Shown piece after piece: positions 40,442 through 47,838 of a stretch of DNA of 64,000 nt. Source of the DNA: an uncultured Collinsella sp. Lineage in GTDB: Bacteria; Actinomycetota; Coriobacteriia; Coriobacteriales; Coriobacteriaceae. Each line of letters starts with the position of its first letter. The stretch's first letter is position 1. The position numbers and the translations under genes are program-made. The notes under the pieces are model-generated. The model did no database searches and was not told the origin of the DNA. It worked only from the letters and a program-made list of their open reading frames with translations. The stretch is from the NCBI GenBank assembly GCA_900541785.1, contig UQKY01000006.1:1-64000 (forward strand). The letters are read 5' to 3'.

Positions 40442-43150
40442 CTAAAAACCAAAGTCAGCAACAGGGGCAAACGAAACAGCAATGGTGTACGTCTCGCGCC
40501 AAACGATCTTGCCCGTTTCGCGCTCGCGGCAGACCAGATAGTACGGACCCTTGGCCGAGAATCCATCCGCTGCACGCAGCGCAAACTTGGCATGCACCAC
40601 GCGCTCCTGCGAGTTAGCAGAAGTCTTGTTGGCATGCGCCTTGACTGTATCGCTCACCTCGTTGCCGCTTGCGTCGGTAAACACCAGCTCATACTCGCAC
40701 GGCAAGACCTTGCCTTGGGCGGGTTCTTCCTGGATCAAGTTGACCGAGAAGAGCGAGTTGGTCACTCGGCGTCCCTCGCTTAGCACGCGCAGCGTCGCCA
40801 CGCGCGTATCGACAAAGTCCTTGGAGCCCGAGCGCGCACGCCAAAATCCGATAACGGGCACGCAGAGCTCCTGCAGGCTCATGCCGCCGTGGACGTAGTT
40901 GTTAGTGCCGCCGGGACGCTTGAAGTGCACGTTCTCGCGCGGGGCAAATCCCTCAAAACCGGCACCTAAACGTCCCATGCCAACATTAACAAACACCCCG
41001 CATGCTTCTTCCGAAAGCTTGGCCACGGCCTCGTTGGGCACCACCAGATGACGCTTGCCGTGCATGACAGGAGCGTCAAGGAAGGGAAGGTCTGGTTTGC
41101 CGAGCATCTGGCACTCGTTGAGCTCACGACGCGTGTAGATGAAGCCGTGGTCCGCCGTTATAACAACACGCACGCCCGGGGCGTCGGTGCACACGCGACG
41201 CGCCAATGCAGCAAGTTCCTCCACGGCGTCCGCACAGGCACCGAAGACGTCATCCTGCGTAGCGGCCTTCTCGCCCGTGGCATCGATCTTGTTGTGATAG
41301 AGGTAGACGAGTTTTGAGTCCTTGAGCAGCGTCTTGCGTTCGGTTCCCGTCATGTTGAGGTATGTGCTCGAGCGTAAAGCGCGGGCCGTGGGCTCAACGT
41401 GGGCAAGCACGGCCTCGCGCTGCGGAGTCGTGGCAGTGGGCATGCCGTCAGCCAACACAAACGAGCCATCCGTTGCAAGCTCAAGCGCTTGGTGCGGCAG
41501 CAGCGTGGGCATGCCCACCTCGGTAATGGAGGGAAAGACCGCCTGCATGCTAGAAACCTTGACGTTGCCGCCGCGCTCGCGCTCGAGAAGCGCCGCAACG
41601 TCGCGGGCCACCTCATAGCGCAACGCGTCGCTCACGATAATGACCGTCGTTTTGGCAGAGCCCACAAAGGTGGGCAGCACATGCCAGTAGAATTCATCCT
41701 GCCGTGCAGGGCCATCGATGTAGCCGCAATCGGCCCACTCCCCTTGCGCAGCGGATGTCCAGCAGGCATTGGCATCAGCCAAGAACCAGTTACTGTAGAG
41801 ATTCTCCGCCCAGTCCACCACGGCTCGGGCAGGCTCCTCGAGCACATCGCACTCGACAGAGCGCGCCCGCAAATACGCGGTGCACATATGACGATAGGCA
41901 GCATCCATGGAATACCAATCGGACGTATAGGCATCCCACACCTGCTGGGGTTGCGCCAGATGGAACCCGCCCGCATGTGCCTGCCTAAATGCGCACATAT
42001 CGGCCACAGCGGCAAGCAAGCCAAAGTAGCTCTCGACACGGCGGTACCAGCTTAGGTCGCAGCGACGCGCCACAAAGGCGCGTGCGTCCTCAACACGGTC
42101 TGCACCCTGGGCAAACGAGCTGAACAACTGCGAGAGCACAGCCTCATTGACGCACGGAAACACATCAAGCGAGGCCAGCGCATCGATCGGCAGAGCCTCA
42201 AACCGCACAAAGAGTCCGCGGGCATCCTCCACCAAACGACAGATCTCAAATAGGTCCTCGCTCGACGCCTGGGTATCGGGGGCCTGGTCCCACGTGCGCA
42301 CCGCCTCAAGGCAATAGGGGCCGTAGGCGGGAGCCACATAGCTTTCGAGTCCCTTGAGCGCTCCCTCGGGAAGCGCGGTAGACGCCGCTGTAAGGAGCAC
42401 ATGGGATGAAAGCATAAGCAATGAGTCACGCTCATACAGCGGTCCCTCAAACCCATAGCAGCGAAGCATAAAGGCAGAGAGCACATCGCGCACGCAATAC
42501 TTGTCCATCAGCTCGGCCAGCGCCTCGGGACCCTCGCGCAGCAGCATGGTCACACAGCCACGCAGCACAAACGCGGGGCGCGCGTCACCAAGCTCTTTAC
42601 CGCCAAAAATCACCGTAAGGATGCCGAGTTCGATATCGGATGCGCCCGAGGCATGCGGAACACACGCGGCAAACTTAGCGCAGCGGGTCTTGGCATCAAA
42701 GAACGTCTTGTGCTCGCGCAGGCTCTCGCGCACGGCGTCGATATTCTCGATGCCCAGCTGATCGGCCAAAAGCGAAAGATAGTCAGCCTGGAACTGATCG
42801 GCATACAGCTCAACATCGGCAAGCCAATCACCCTCAAGCCTGCCGCGCAGGCAACGGCGATACAGCAAGATATCGCTCGCAAGGTCATCGCGGTTGATGA
42901 GCTTCTTGACGGCAAACATACGGCCCTCGCAGGCCTCAACAAAGCGCACCGGGCGCTCAAAGTCACCGTGAGCAGGCATTACGCCGGCATCGGCCCCCAC
43001 GCCGTCGAAACCCTCGGCAGCCAATCGCTCAAACTCAGGAGCAAACTCGCCGTCCGCATCGTGCCAAACCACAACACGGCGCGGCGCGCATGAGGACAAC
43101 GGCTGCAAAAATCGCAGCTTGAGCTGTTCTTCTACATCGATCTTGGGCAT
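40442..43150 (-). CDS. pglZ: BREX protein PglZ (alkaline-phosphatase-fold)
   Basis: A 902-residue core BREX protein. The N-terminal half is a BREX-specific helical region. The PglZ alkaline-phosphatase-superfamily domain starts near residue 495 with TTVIIVSDALRYEVARDVAA and includes FPSITEVGMPTLLPH and the metal-ligand motif RVVITADHGFIYTRREL near 660. The C-terminal domain is beta-rich (LCVPVIGFW, YYLVCRERETGK). The exact reaction of PglZ is unsettled; it is essential in studied BREX systems and interacts with PglX. It starts 23 bases after pglX-C with AAGGATATTC as its site and shares its stop region with the brxL ribosome-binding site. Confidence 0.94.
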   Translation of the reverse strand: MPKIDVEEQLKLRFLQPLSSCAPRRVVVWHDADGEFAPEFERLAAEGFDGVGADAGVMPAHGDFERPVRFVEACEGRMFAVKKLINRDDLASDILLYRRCLRGRLEGDWLADVELYADQFQADYLSLLADQLGIENIDAVRESLREHKTFFDAKTRCAKFAACVPHASGASDIELGILTVIFGGKELGDARPAFVLRGCVTMLLREGPEALAELMDKYCVRDVLSAFMLRCYGFEGPLYERDSLLMLSSHVLLTAASTALPEGALKGLESYVAPAYGPYCLEAVRTWDQAPDTQASSEDLFEICRLVEDARGLFVRFEALPIDALASLDVFPCVNEAVLSQLFSSFAQGADRVEDARAFVARRCDLSWYRRVESYFGLLAAVADMCAFRQAHAGGFHLAQPQQVWDAYTSDWYSMDAAYRHMCTAYLRARSVECDVLEEPARAVVDWAENLYSNWFLADANACWTSAAQGEWADCGYIDGPARQDEFYWHVLPTFVGSAKTTVIIVSDALRYEVARDVAALLERERGGNVKVSSMQAVFPSITEVGMPTLLPHQALELATDGSFVLADGMPTATTPQREAVLAHVEPTARALRSSTYLNMTGTERKTLLKDSKLVYLYHNKIDATGEKAATQDDVFGACADAVEELAALARRVCTDAPGVRVVITADHGFIYTRRELNECQMLGKPDLPFLDAPVMHGKRHLVVPNEAVAKLSEEACGVFVNVGMGRLGAGFEGFAPRENVHFKRPGGTNNYVHGGMSLQELCVPVIGFWRARSGSKDFVDTRVATLRVLSEGRRVTNSLFSVNLIQEEPAQGKVLPCEYELVFTDASGNEVSDTVKAHANKTSANSQERVVHAKFALRAADGFSAKGPYYLVCRERETGKIVWRETYTIAVSFAPVADFGF

Positions 43151-43173
43151 GAATATCCTTACCGTATCTGCAG

Positions 43174-44142
43174 TTACTTAATCTTCGCCAGCACATCCTG
43201 AAACTTGGCGTAGTTGACCTTGACGCCGTCATCCAGGTCGATCTTAATCATCTGGTCTGCCAAGTGGTGCAGTTTCTCCTCGTAGGCAATGGTCTCTTTG
43301 AGCTGGTCGTTGAGCTTTTTGATGCGCTTATCCAAGCGCACGCGCTCGCCGCGCTCGGCACTGACAAGGGCATCGTTGGCATACCCGATCTGGGCACGGT
43401 AGCGCTCCTGCTGCTCATGCACATAGTCGGTGCGGATGCGAGCCAACAGGTCAGGCTGGTAGCGATGCATGTAAACAAGGCACTTGAAGCCGTTCTTCTT
43501 GCCGCTGTCGAACAGCCAGTAGATGGGGCGCTTCTTATAGGTCTGGCAGTGGTCCTTAAAGAAGTCCTTCAAAAAGTAGGTGCGGATTACCTCGCGCGAG
43601 GTACCCTTGCCGCCGAGTGCCTCGGCAATAAAGGCCAGGTTCTGCTCAAGCGTCTCCTCGCCATACACGGTGCGCGCAAAGTCGATAAAGTAGCGCACGA
43701 TGTCGTCGTCAAAGTACTCGTCATCGGTAATGGGCAGCACGTTATCGCTATCGGGCATAAAGGTCACATGCGCGGAATCGGGCATCTTGGCCAGATAGTC
43801 GTCGACCGTGGCGCCCTGATCGGCCAGGACCAGCCCGTCCACATCCAGCGAATAGCGGCCGAACATGCAGCCCACGGCATAGCTTATGAGCGAGGTGATC
43901 TCATCGCGCTTGGTACGCACGTATTTGTTACCCTTATAGCTCTCGGGAATCTCGTCGGCGGTGTCGAAGATGCGCGCCACCGAGACGTACTTATCCTCGA
44001 CCTCGATGGGTACCTCGCCCTCCATGTTGTAGATCTTGGCAAAGATTCGGTTGAGCTCTTCCTCGTTAGCGCGAAGCTGCTCAAAGCGAGCATTGACCTC
44101 GGCCTTGCGAGCCTCGTATTTATCGGCCAAAAGCGTTGTCAT
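43174..44142 (-). CDS. pglX: C-terminal part of a split BREX methyltransferase PglX
   Basis: A 322-residue protein that matches only the C-terminal region of full-length PglX: RANEEELNRIFAKIY (24-38), SYAVGCMFGRYSLD (87-100), DEYFDDDIVRYFIDFA (141-156), RPIYWLFDSGKKNGF (205-219), LVYMHRYQPD, and DLDDGVKVNYAKFQ at the end. In standard BREX these follow directly after a sequence like SWDFKRHPLL within one chain of ~1,150-1,200 residues. Here that sequence ends a separate gene 1.16 kb upstream. The ATG has a good site, GGAAGGCGGCACA, so this is an independently translated subunit rather than a decayed fragment. GC content returns to the operon norm in this gene. Confidence 0.9.
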   Translation of the reverse strand: MTTLLADKYEARKAEVNARFEQLRANEEELNRIFAKIYNMEGEVPIEVEDKYVSVARIFDTADEIPESYKGNKYVRTKRDEITSLISYAVGCMFGRYSLDVDGLVLADQGATVDDYLAKMPDSAHVTFMPDSDNVLPITDDEYFDDDIVRYFIDFARTVYGEETLEQNLAFIAEALGGKGTSREVIRTYFLKDFFKDHCQTYKKRPIYWLFDSGKKNGFKCLVYMHRYQPDLLARIRTDYVHEQQERYRAQIGYANDALVSAERGERVRLDKRIKKLNDQLKETIAYEEKLHHLADQMIKIDLDDGVKVNYAKFQDVLAKIK

Positions 44143-44295
44143 TGTGCCGCCTTCCGTTTCCCATGGTCTTTCAATTAATCGGTCGCCGTGAAGGAATCAG
44201 GCTCGAAGCTCAGCCCCATGCACCGCGCGATGCCGGTGCATCTCTCGCTCGAAAGCAGCTGATTCGTCTTAGTTGCGCGATATGAAATCGCTCGC

Positions 44296-44754
44296 CTATC
44301 CAATGGAAGCTTGCAAATCGACTTCATGCCACACGTATTTGCCAAACACTCCCGATGCTGGACTAAACTCAAATGCGCATTCTCGAGATTCGCTCCCTTC
44401 CGAAATCACAAGGAGCAATCGAGAGCCCCCCAACAGATGGTGAGCGGCCCCACAGCGACAAATCGCATGGTAATCTTGCGAACCGACTGTCTTCTCGGTA
44501 ATCAAAAATGAAAGCTTCGCTAAACCAGATGGATCAAAATAAGGGGTATTATGAGCGGGAATGTCGCACATGTGTGGCTCCCTACACTTTATTAAATCGA
44601 GCTGCAAAACCGCATCCGTAATCGCAAAGTCCTCTGACTTTTCCTGCTCAACGCACTTCAGCTCAATGCATATTTCTCTAGTCTCACCACGGAGAAAACG
44701 ATCGACCGCCTGTGGGTCGTAATTTTGAGGTTCATAAATACAACAATCAGACAT
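44296..44754 (-). CDS. Unrecognised 152-residue protein between the two pglX halves
   Basis: The protein is Cys- and Glu-rich with no membrane segment. Visible parts are YEPQNYDPQAVDRFLRGETR, IELKCVEQEKSEDFA, a probable beta-rich middle, ICRCGAAHHLLGGSRLLLVISE, and EFSPASGVFGKYVWHEVDL. I recognise no family. ATG 44754 follows CGAAAGGTAATAACC and lies 42 bases after the HTH gene. The base composition is lower in GC than its neighbours (26 of 60 in 44281-44340). The 153 bases between its stop and the start of pglX-C hold no gene but are partly open in another frame. Confidence 0.65.
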   Translation of the reverse strand: MSDCCIYEPQNYDPQAVDRFLRGETREICIELKCVEQEKSEDFAITDAVLQLDLIKCREPHMCDIPAHNTPYFDPSGLAKLSFLITEKTVGSQDYHAICRCGAAHHLLGGSRLLLVISEGSESRECAFEFSPASGVFGKYVWHEVDLQASIG

Positions 44755-44796
44755 GGTTATTACCTTTCGAAACTACAGCGTCCTTGCGGAAGCAGC

Positions 44797-45303
44797 TTAT
44801 CTTTGGATAATTTGATCTATTGCACTTCCGGCAATAATACCCACGGCATCGGCAGTCCACTTCAGTGCCGTAGGCGTCTCATTCATAGCCTTGTCATGCT
44901 GACCGCGGCCAATCAAAGCAAGGCCCTTTTTCGTTATTTGTAAGCCAACACCTTCTTGTGAAAACGCCAAATAATCGGCATCCTTCAACGACTGAATGCA
45001 CCCAGCAACATCGACTGCAGGAATACCCCAAACAGAAACGTCGATTTCGGAAATACGCTCGTTTTCAAGCTCGATAATCTGCCACAGCAGTTCCCTAATG
45101 ATGCATGCATCTATGGGACGCTTCGCATCACAGGGAATGATCCACCTGAATGGGAAAGAGGTTTCTTTTACCGCACCATAAATCAAATCAGCCCTACACC
45201 AGGCGGAAACATCTCGTTTATCGGCGTTCCACTTTTCAGCACACTCCGCTGTAGTTCGTTTCGTCTCTTCGACAAGTTTGTAGGATTTGGTCACAATGCT
45301 CAC
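44797..45303 (-). CDS. Excisionase/MerR-like helix-turn-helix protein inside the split pglX
   Basis: A 165-168-residue protein. Residues ~17-65 read AECAEKWNADKRDVSAWCRA, then GAVKE and WIIPCDAKRPID, which follow the pattern of excisionase/MerR-type winged helix domains (in which a Trp-Cys-Arg turn, GA-K and W-IP-DA-KP-D recur). The C-terminal ~80 residues look like a second winged-helix unit (IPAVDVAGCIQSLKDADYLA, LQITKKGLALI). A GTG at 45303 abuts the pglX-N stop (TAGGTG). A second GTG at 45294, five bases after AGGTGA, has the better site and gives a product three residues shorter. It is probably translationally coupled to pglX-N. GC is low (26 of 60 in 44941-45000). Confidence 0.7.
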   Translation of the reverse strand: MSIVTKSYKLVEETKRTTAECAEKWNADKRDVSAWCRADLIYGAVKETSFPFRWIIPCDAKRPIDACIIRELLWQIIELENERISEIDVSVWGIPAVDVAGCIQSLKDADYLAFSQEGVGLQITKKGLALIGRGQHDKAMNETPTALKWTADAVGIIAGSAIDQIIQR

Positions 45304-47772
45304 CTACAACAGCGGATGACGTTTGAAATCCCAAGAGGTTTCAAACGAGTCCCAGTCAATCTTCGAAATATCTGACGATTCGGCAACGATTCCACTCACC
45401 TTGCTCACCGATTTCGGGTCGCCTTCAACATAGGGGACCGAAGCTATATCAGACACCTGCATATTCATCGTTGGATTCTGCGCCGAAAGACACAGAGCAG
45501 AAAGAGAGCTGTTCAACAGGCCCAATATATAATTGAATTGTGGCTCCTTCGGAAAACAACAATGTGCCGCAATGTCATAAAAAGAATCTTCAGGAGCAGA
45601 CCTGAAGCCAGGTCTTCCCGACGTCAGCATTGTGCATGTAATCTTAGGCTTTCGCAGCATTTCGAGCGGTAAAACGCGGGCATGGGGTTGCTCGAGGATG
45701 TAATTCGGATCATTGTTGTAGAAAAGCAAATACTCTAGATTGCCGTTCCATTTTCGATATTTACCTCCCTTAAGGTATTTAATCCACTTATGGTTCGAAT
45801 CGTTTTGAGTCGGTGACCAATCTGTTTCCCACCACAAACGTAGAAACTTTTCGTTATTCGAAGTTTGCATCCCGACTTTAGGATGAGCCACCTCGTCAAT
45901 AAATCGTCCGGAGGAATAAGCCTCCAATAGCCCATCCCCCAACCAGTAGGATATGGGGGTGCCGGGGATTTGCTTGAAGGTGTCGGCGTCGCGGCGGTAG
46001 AACCAGCCGCAATCGGGGTTTTGGATGGCCTCGACCAGTTTGAGCCTCTTGGCCTCAGAGCCGTTGATATCAACAAGGCGCACATAGGCGCCCTCGGCGT
46101 CCGAATGCTGGTTGTAGATCACGTCAGCTGTAACGTTGACGACCTCGCCGCCGATAGCATCAAACGCGCGAGGTCCCAGATGGGCCATGGAAACGATTGT
46201 CTTGTTGTCGATAACCTTGGCGCGCATCTTCTCAAAGCTGCCCAGGAACATCCAACTCTGCATGGTAACCATTGCGGCGTAGCCCTTATCCTCGACAAGG
46301 TTAAAACCGCGCTCGATGAAGCACGTGCACAGGTCGCTCTTCACGTCGGGGTAGTTCTTCTTGACCCACTTGCTCATGAATGGATTAAAGCTGCTGCTGC
46401 CCATATACGGAGGATTCGCAACGGTGCAGGTAAAACGACGGGACAGCTTCTCGCAGATGGCGGCAGCGCTTTCGAGCTTAGTTTTGGTCGCAGAAGCAAA
46501 AAGATCGTCGGAACAGCTCGCGGCGGCGGCCTTAAGCTCGTCAATCTCGTCCTCTGAGGGATTGAGCAGCGAACCGATCTCGCCCAAATGACTCAGCTCC
46601 TCGGCGAGCTTCTTGTTACCCGGCAGCTCGTCCTCCCCTAGCGGGATGCTCGAGAGCACGGTAACGTCGGCGCGAACGCCACGCCTAAAGAAGCGACGGT
46701 CGTGCTCGCGAGCACACATGGCAAGCGCCAGCTCGGCGATCTGAGCCGCACGGGGATCGATCTCCATGCCAGCGAGGTTTTTGGTCAGGATGAGCTCCGG
46801 GATCTCGCGCTCGCGGTAGCCGCGCTCCTCGTACATGGCAAAGAGCAGCTCAAACGCATAAACCAGGATATGGCCCGAGCCGCACGCTGGGTCGCAGAGC
46901 GAAATCTCCTCGGGACTCGAAATGCGAATGAAGTCCTCGTGCTCAGCATCGGGCTCGATGTAATACTCCATGCGCTCGCGTAGCGAACTCCCCGGATTGT
47001 TGAGCATCCACAGACGGCCGAGTGAGTTCTCGACCATATAGCGCACAATCCACTCGGGGGTGAAGAGCTGCGTGGCGGGCGCGATGTCCTCCGCCGCTGC
47101 CTTGCGCTTGGACTTGAAGAACTCGTCTTTAACGTCAGCGTTGTAGTACTGATACATCCAACCCAGAACGGTCACGCCCTCGCGCCAGTCCTCGTCAGCG
47201 AGGACGGCATTGAGTTTGCCCACCACACTGTCAGCCATCATGAGGCCCTGGGGCAACAGCAGCTCCATGGCTCCGCCCACGCGTTCAAAGACGCCCGGCA
47301 GGCAATCGGCAAGCTCCTCGCACTGAGCAACAAACAGGTAGCGCCACAACGGTTCATCCAAGCCCGCCATCTTGAGCTCGGCTATGCGATCGGTATCGGC
47401 CGTCGTTATTTCCACGTCCAGTGCGTTCTCCACGGCCTCGCTGCCATGGCTACCGTCCGCACGACTTAGCATGCGCATGCGACTGGGGAGCCATCCGCGT
47501 GCATCCATGAAGCGAATAGCCACGATGCGGTTGAACCAGGTGTAGGCCGCACGGTCGCGCAGCGTCTCGTGACCCACCTCTGCCTGCATGCGCAGCAGTT
47601 CGTCGCGTTGCTCAATCTCAGCCGGACTTAGGGGCAGGCCGTTGACGGTCTCGGACCCAACGGGCGCGGGTGCAGGTTCGGTGATGCCGTAGCGCACCAT
47701 CTGCGCCTCCACGCCTTTGATGAGCTCCGTACGGGCCCAGGTGCAGAAGCTCTTAAGAGCAGAATCGTTCAT
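45304..47772 (-). CDS. pglX: N-terminal (methyltransferase) part of a split BREX PglX
   Basis: An 822-residue adenine-specific DNA methyltransferase lacking the usual C-terminal ~320 residues, which are encoded by pglX-C. Landmarks: MNDSALKSFCTWARTELIKG at the N-terminus, SAM-binding CDPACGSGHIL near residue 292, catalytic motif IV VANPPYMGS near 452, then the target-recognition part from about residue 600 (YWLGDGLLEAYSSGRF onward) to NILGLLNSS-type YILGLLNSSLSA. It ends at DWDSFETSWDFKRHPLL, a point that is internal in unsplit homologues. PglX marks host DNA and is required for restriction. The 3' 600 bases are AT-richer (26 of 60 in 45541-45600) than the 5' part (37 of 60 in 46741-46800). 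ATG 47772 follows GAAAGGCTCATCAACC. Confidence 0.92.
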   Translation of the reverse strand: MNDSALKSFCTWARTELIKGVEAQMVRYGITEPAPAPVGSETVNGLPLSPAEIEQRDELLRMQAEVGHETLRDRAAYTWFNRIVAIRFMDARGWLPSRMRMLSRADGSHGSEAVENALDVEITTADTDRIAELKMAGLDEPLWRYLFVAQCEELADCLPGVFERVGGAMELLLPQGLMMADSVVGKLNAVLADEDWREGVTVLGWMYQYYNADVKDEFFKSKRKAAAEDIAPATQLFTPEWIVRYMVENSLGRLWMLNNPGSSLRERMEYYIEPDAEHEDFIRISSPEEISLCDPACGSGHILVYAFELLFAMYEERGYREREIPELILTKNLAGMEIDPRAAQIAELALAMCAREHDRRFFRRGVRADVTVLSSIPLGEDELPGNKKLAEELSHLGEIGSLLNPSEDEIDELKAAAASCSDDLFASATKTKLESAAAICEKLSRRFTCTVANPPYMGSSSFNPFMSKWVKKNYPDVKSDLCTCFIERGFNLVEDKGYAAMVTMQSWMFLGSFEKMRAKVIDNKTIVSMAHLGPRAFDAIGGEVVNVTADVIYNQHSDAEGAYVRLVDINGSEAKRLKLVEAIQNPDCGWFYRRDADTFKQIPGTPISYWLGDGLLEAYSSGRFIDEVAHPKVGMQTSNNEKFLRLWWETDWSPTQNDSNHKWIKYLKGGKYRKWNGNLEYLLFYNNDPNYILEQPHARVLPLEMLRKPKITCTMLTSGRPGFRSAPEDSFYDIAAHCCFPKEPQFNYILGLLNSSLSALCLSAQNPTMNMQVSDIASVPYVEGDPKSVSKVSGIVAESSDISKIDWDSFETSWDFKRHPLL

Positions 47773-47799
47773 GGTTGATGAGCCTTTCTAAACGCCATA

Positions 47800-47831
47800 A
47801 GCCACCGGTGCGCGCTTTGGCACCGGTGGCT
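47800..47831 (-). repeat. Intra-operon hairpin between brxC and pglX
   Basis: AGCCACCGGTGC (47800-47811) and GCACCGGTGGCT (47820-47831) form a perfect 12-bp stem around CGCGCTTTG-type 8 bases. No U-tract follows on the minus strand, so it is more likely an mRNA processing or stability element, or a partial attenuator, than a full terminator. Confidence 0.7.
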
Positions 47832-47838
47832 CCGCGGG

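Noticed and set aside
43174..47772. The pglX split explained as a sequencing error
   Set aside because: The halves are separated by 1.16 kb with two other genes, and the second half has its own ribosome-binding site; a base error cannot give this.
44150..47772. Phase-variable inversion of pglX as in lactobacilli
   Set aside because: No recombinase gene and no second silent pglX copy lie nearby; the helix-turn-helix protein alone is not an invertase.
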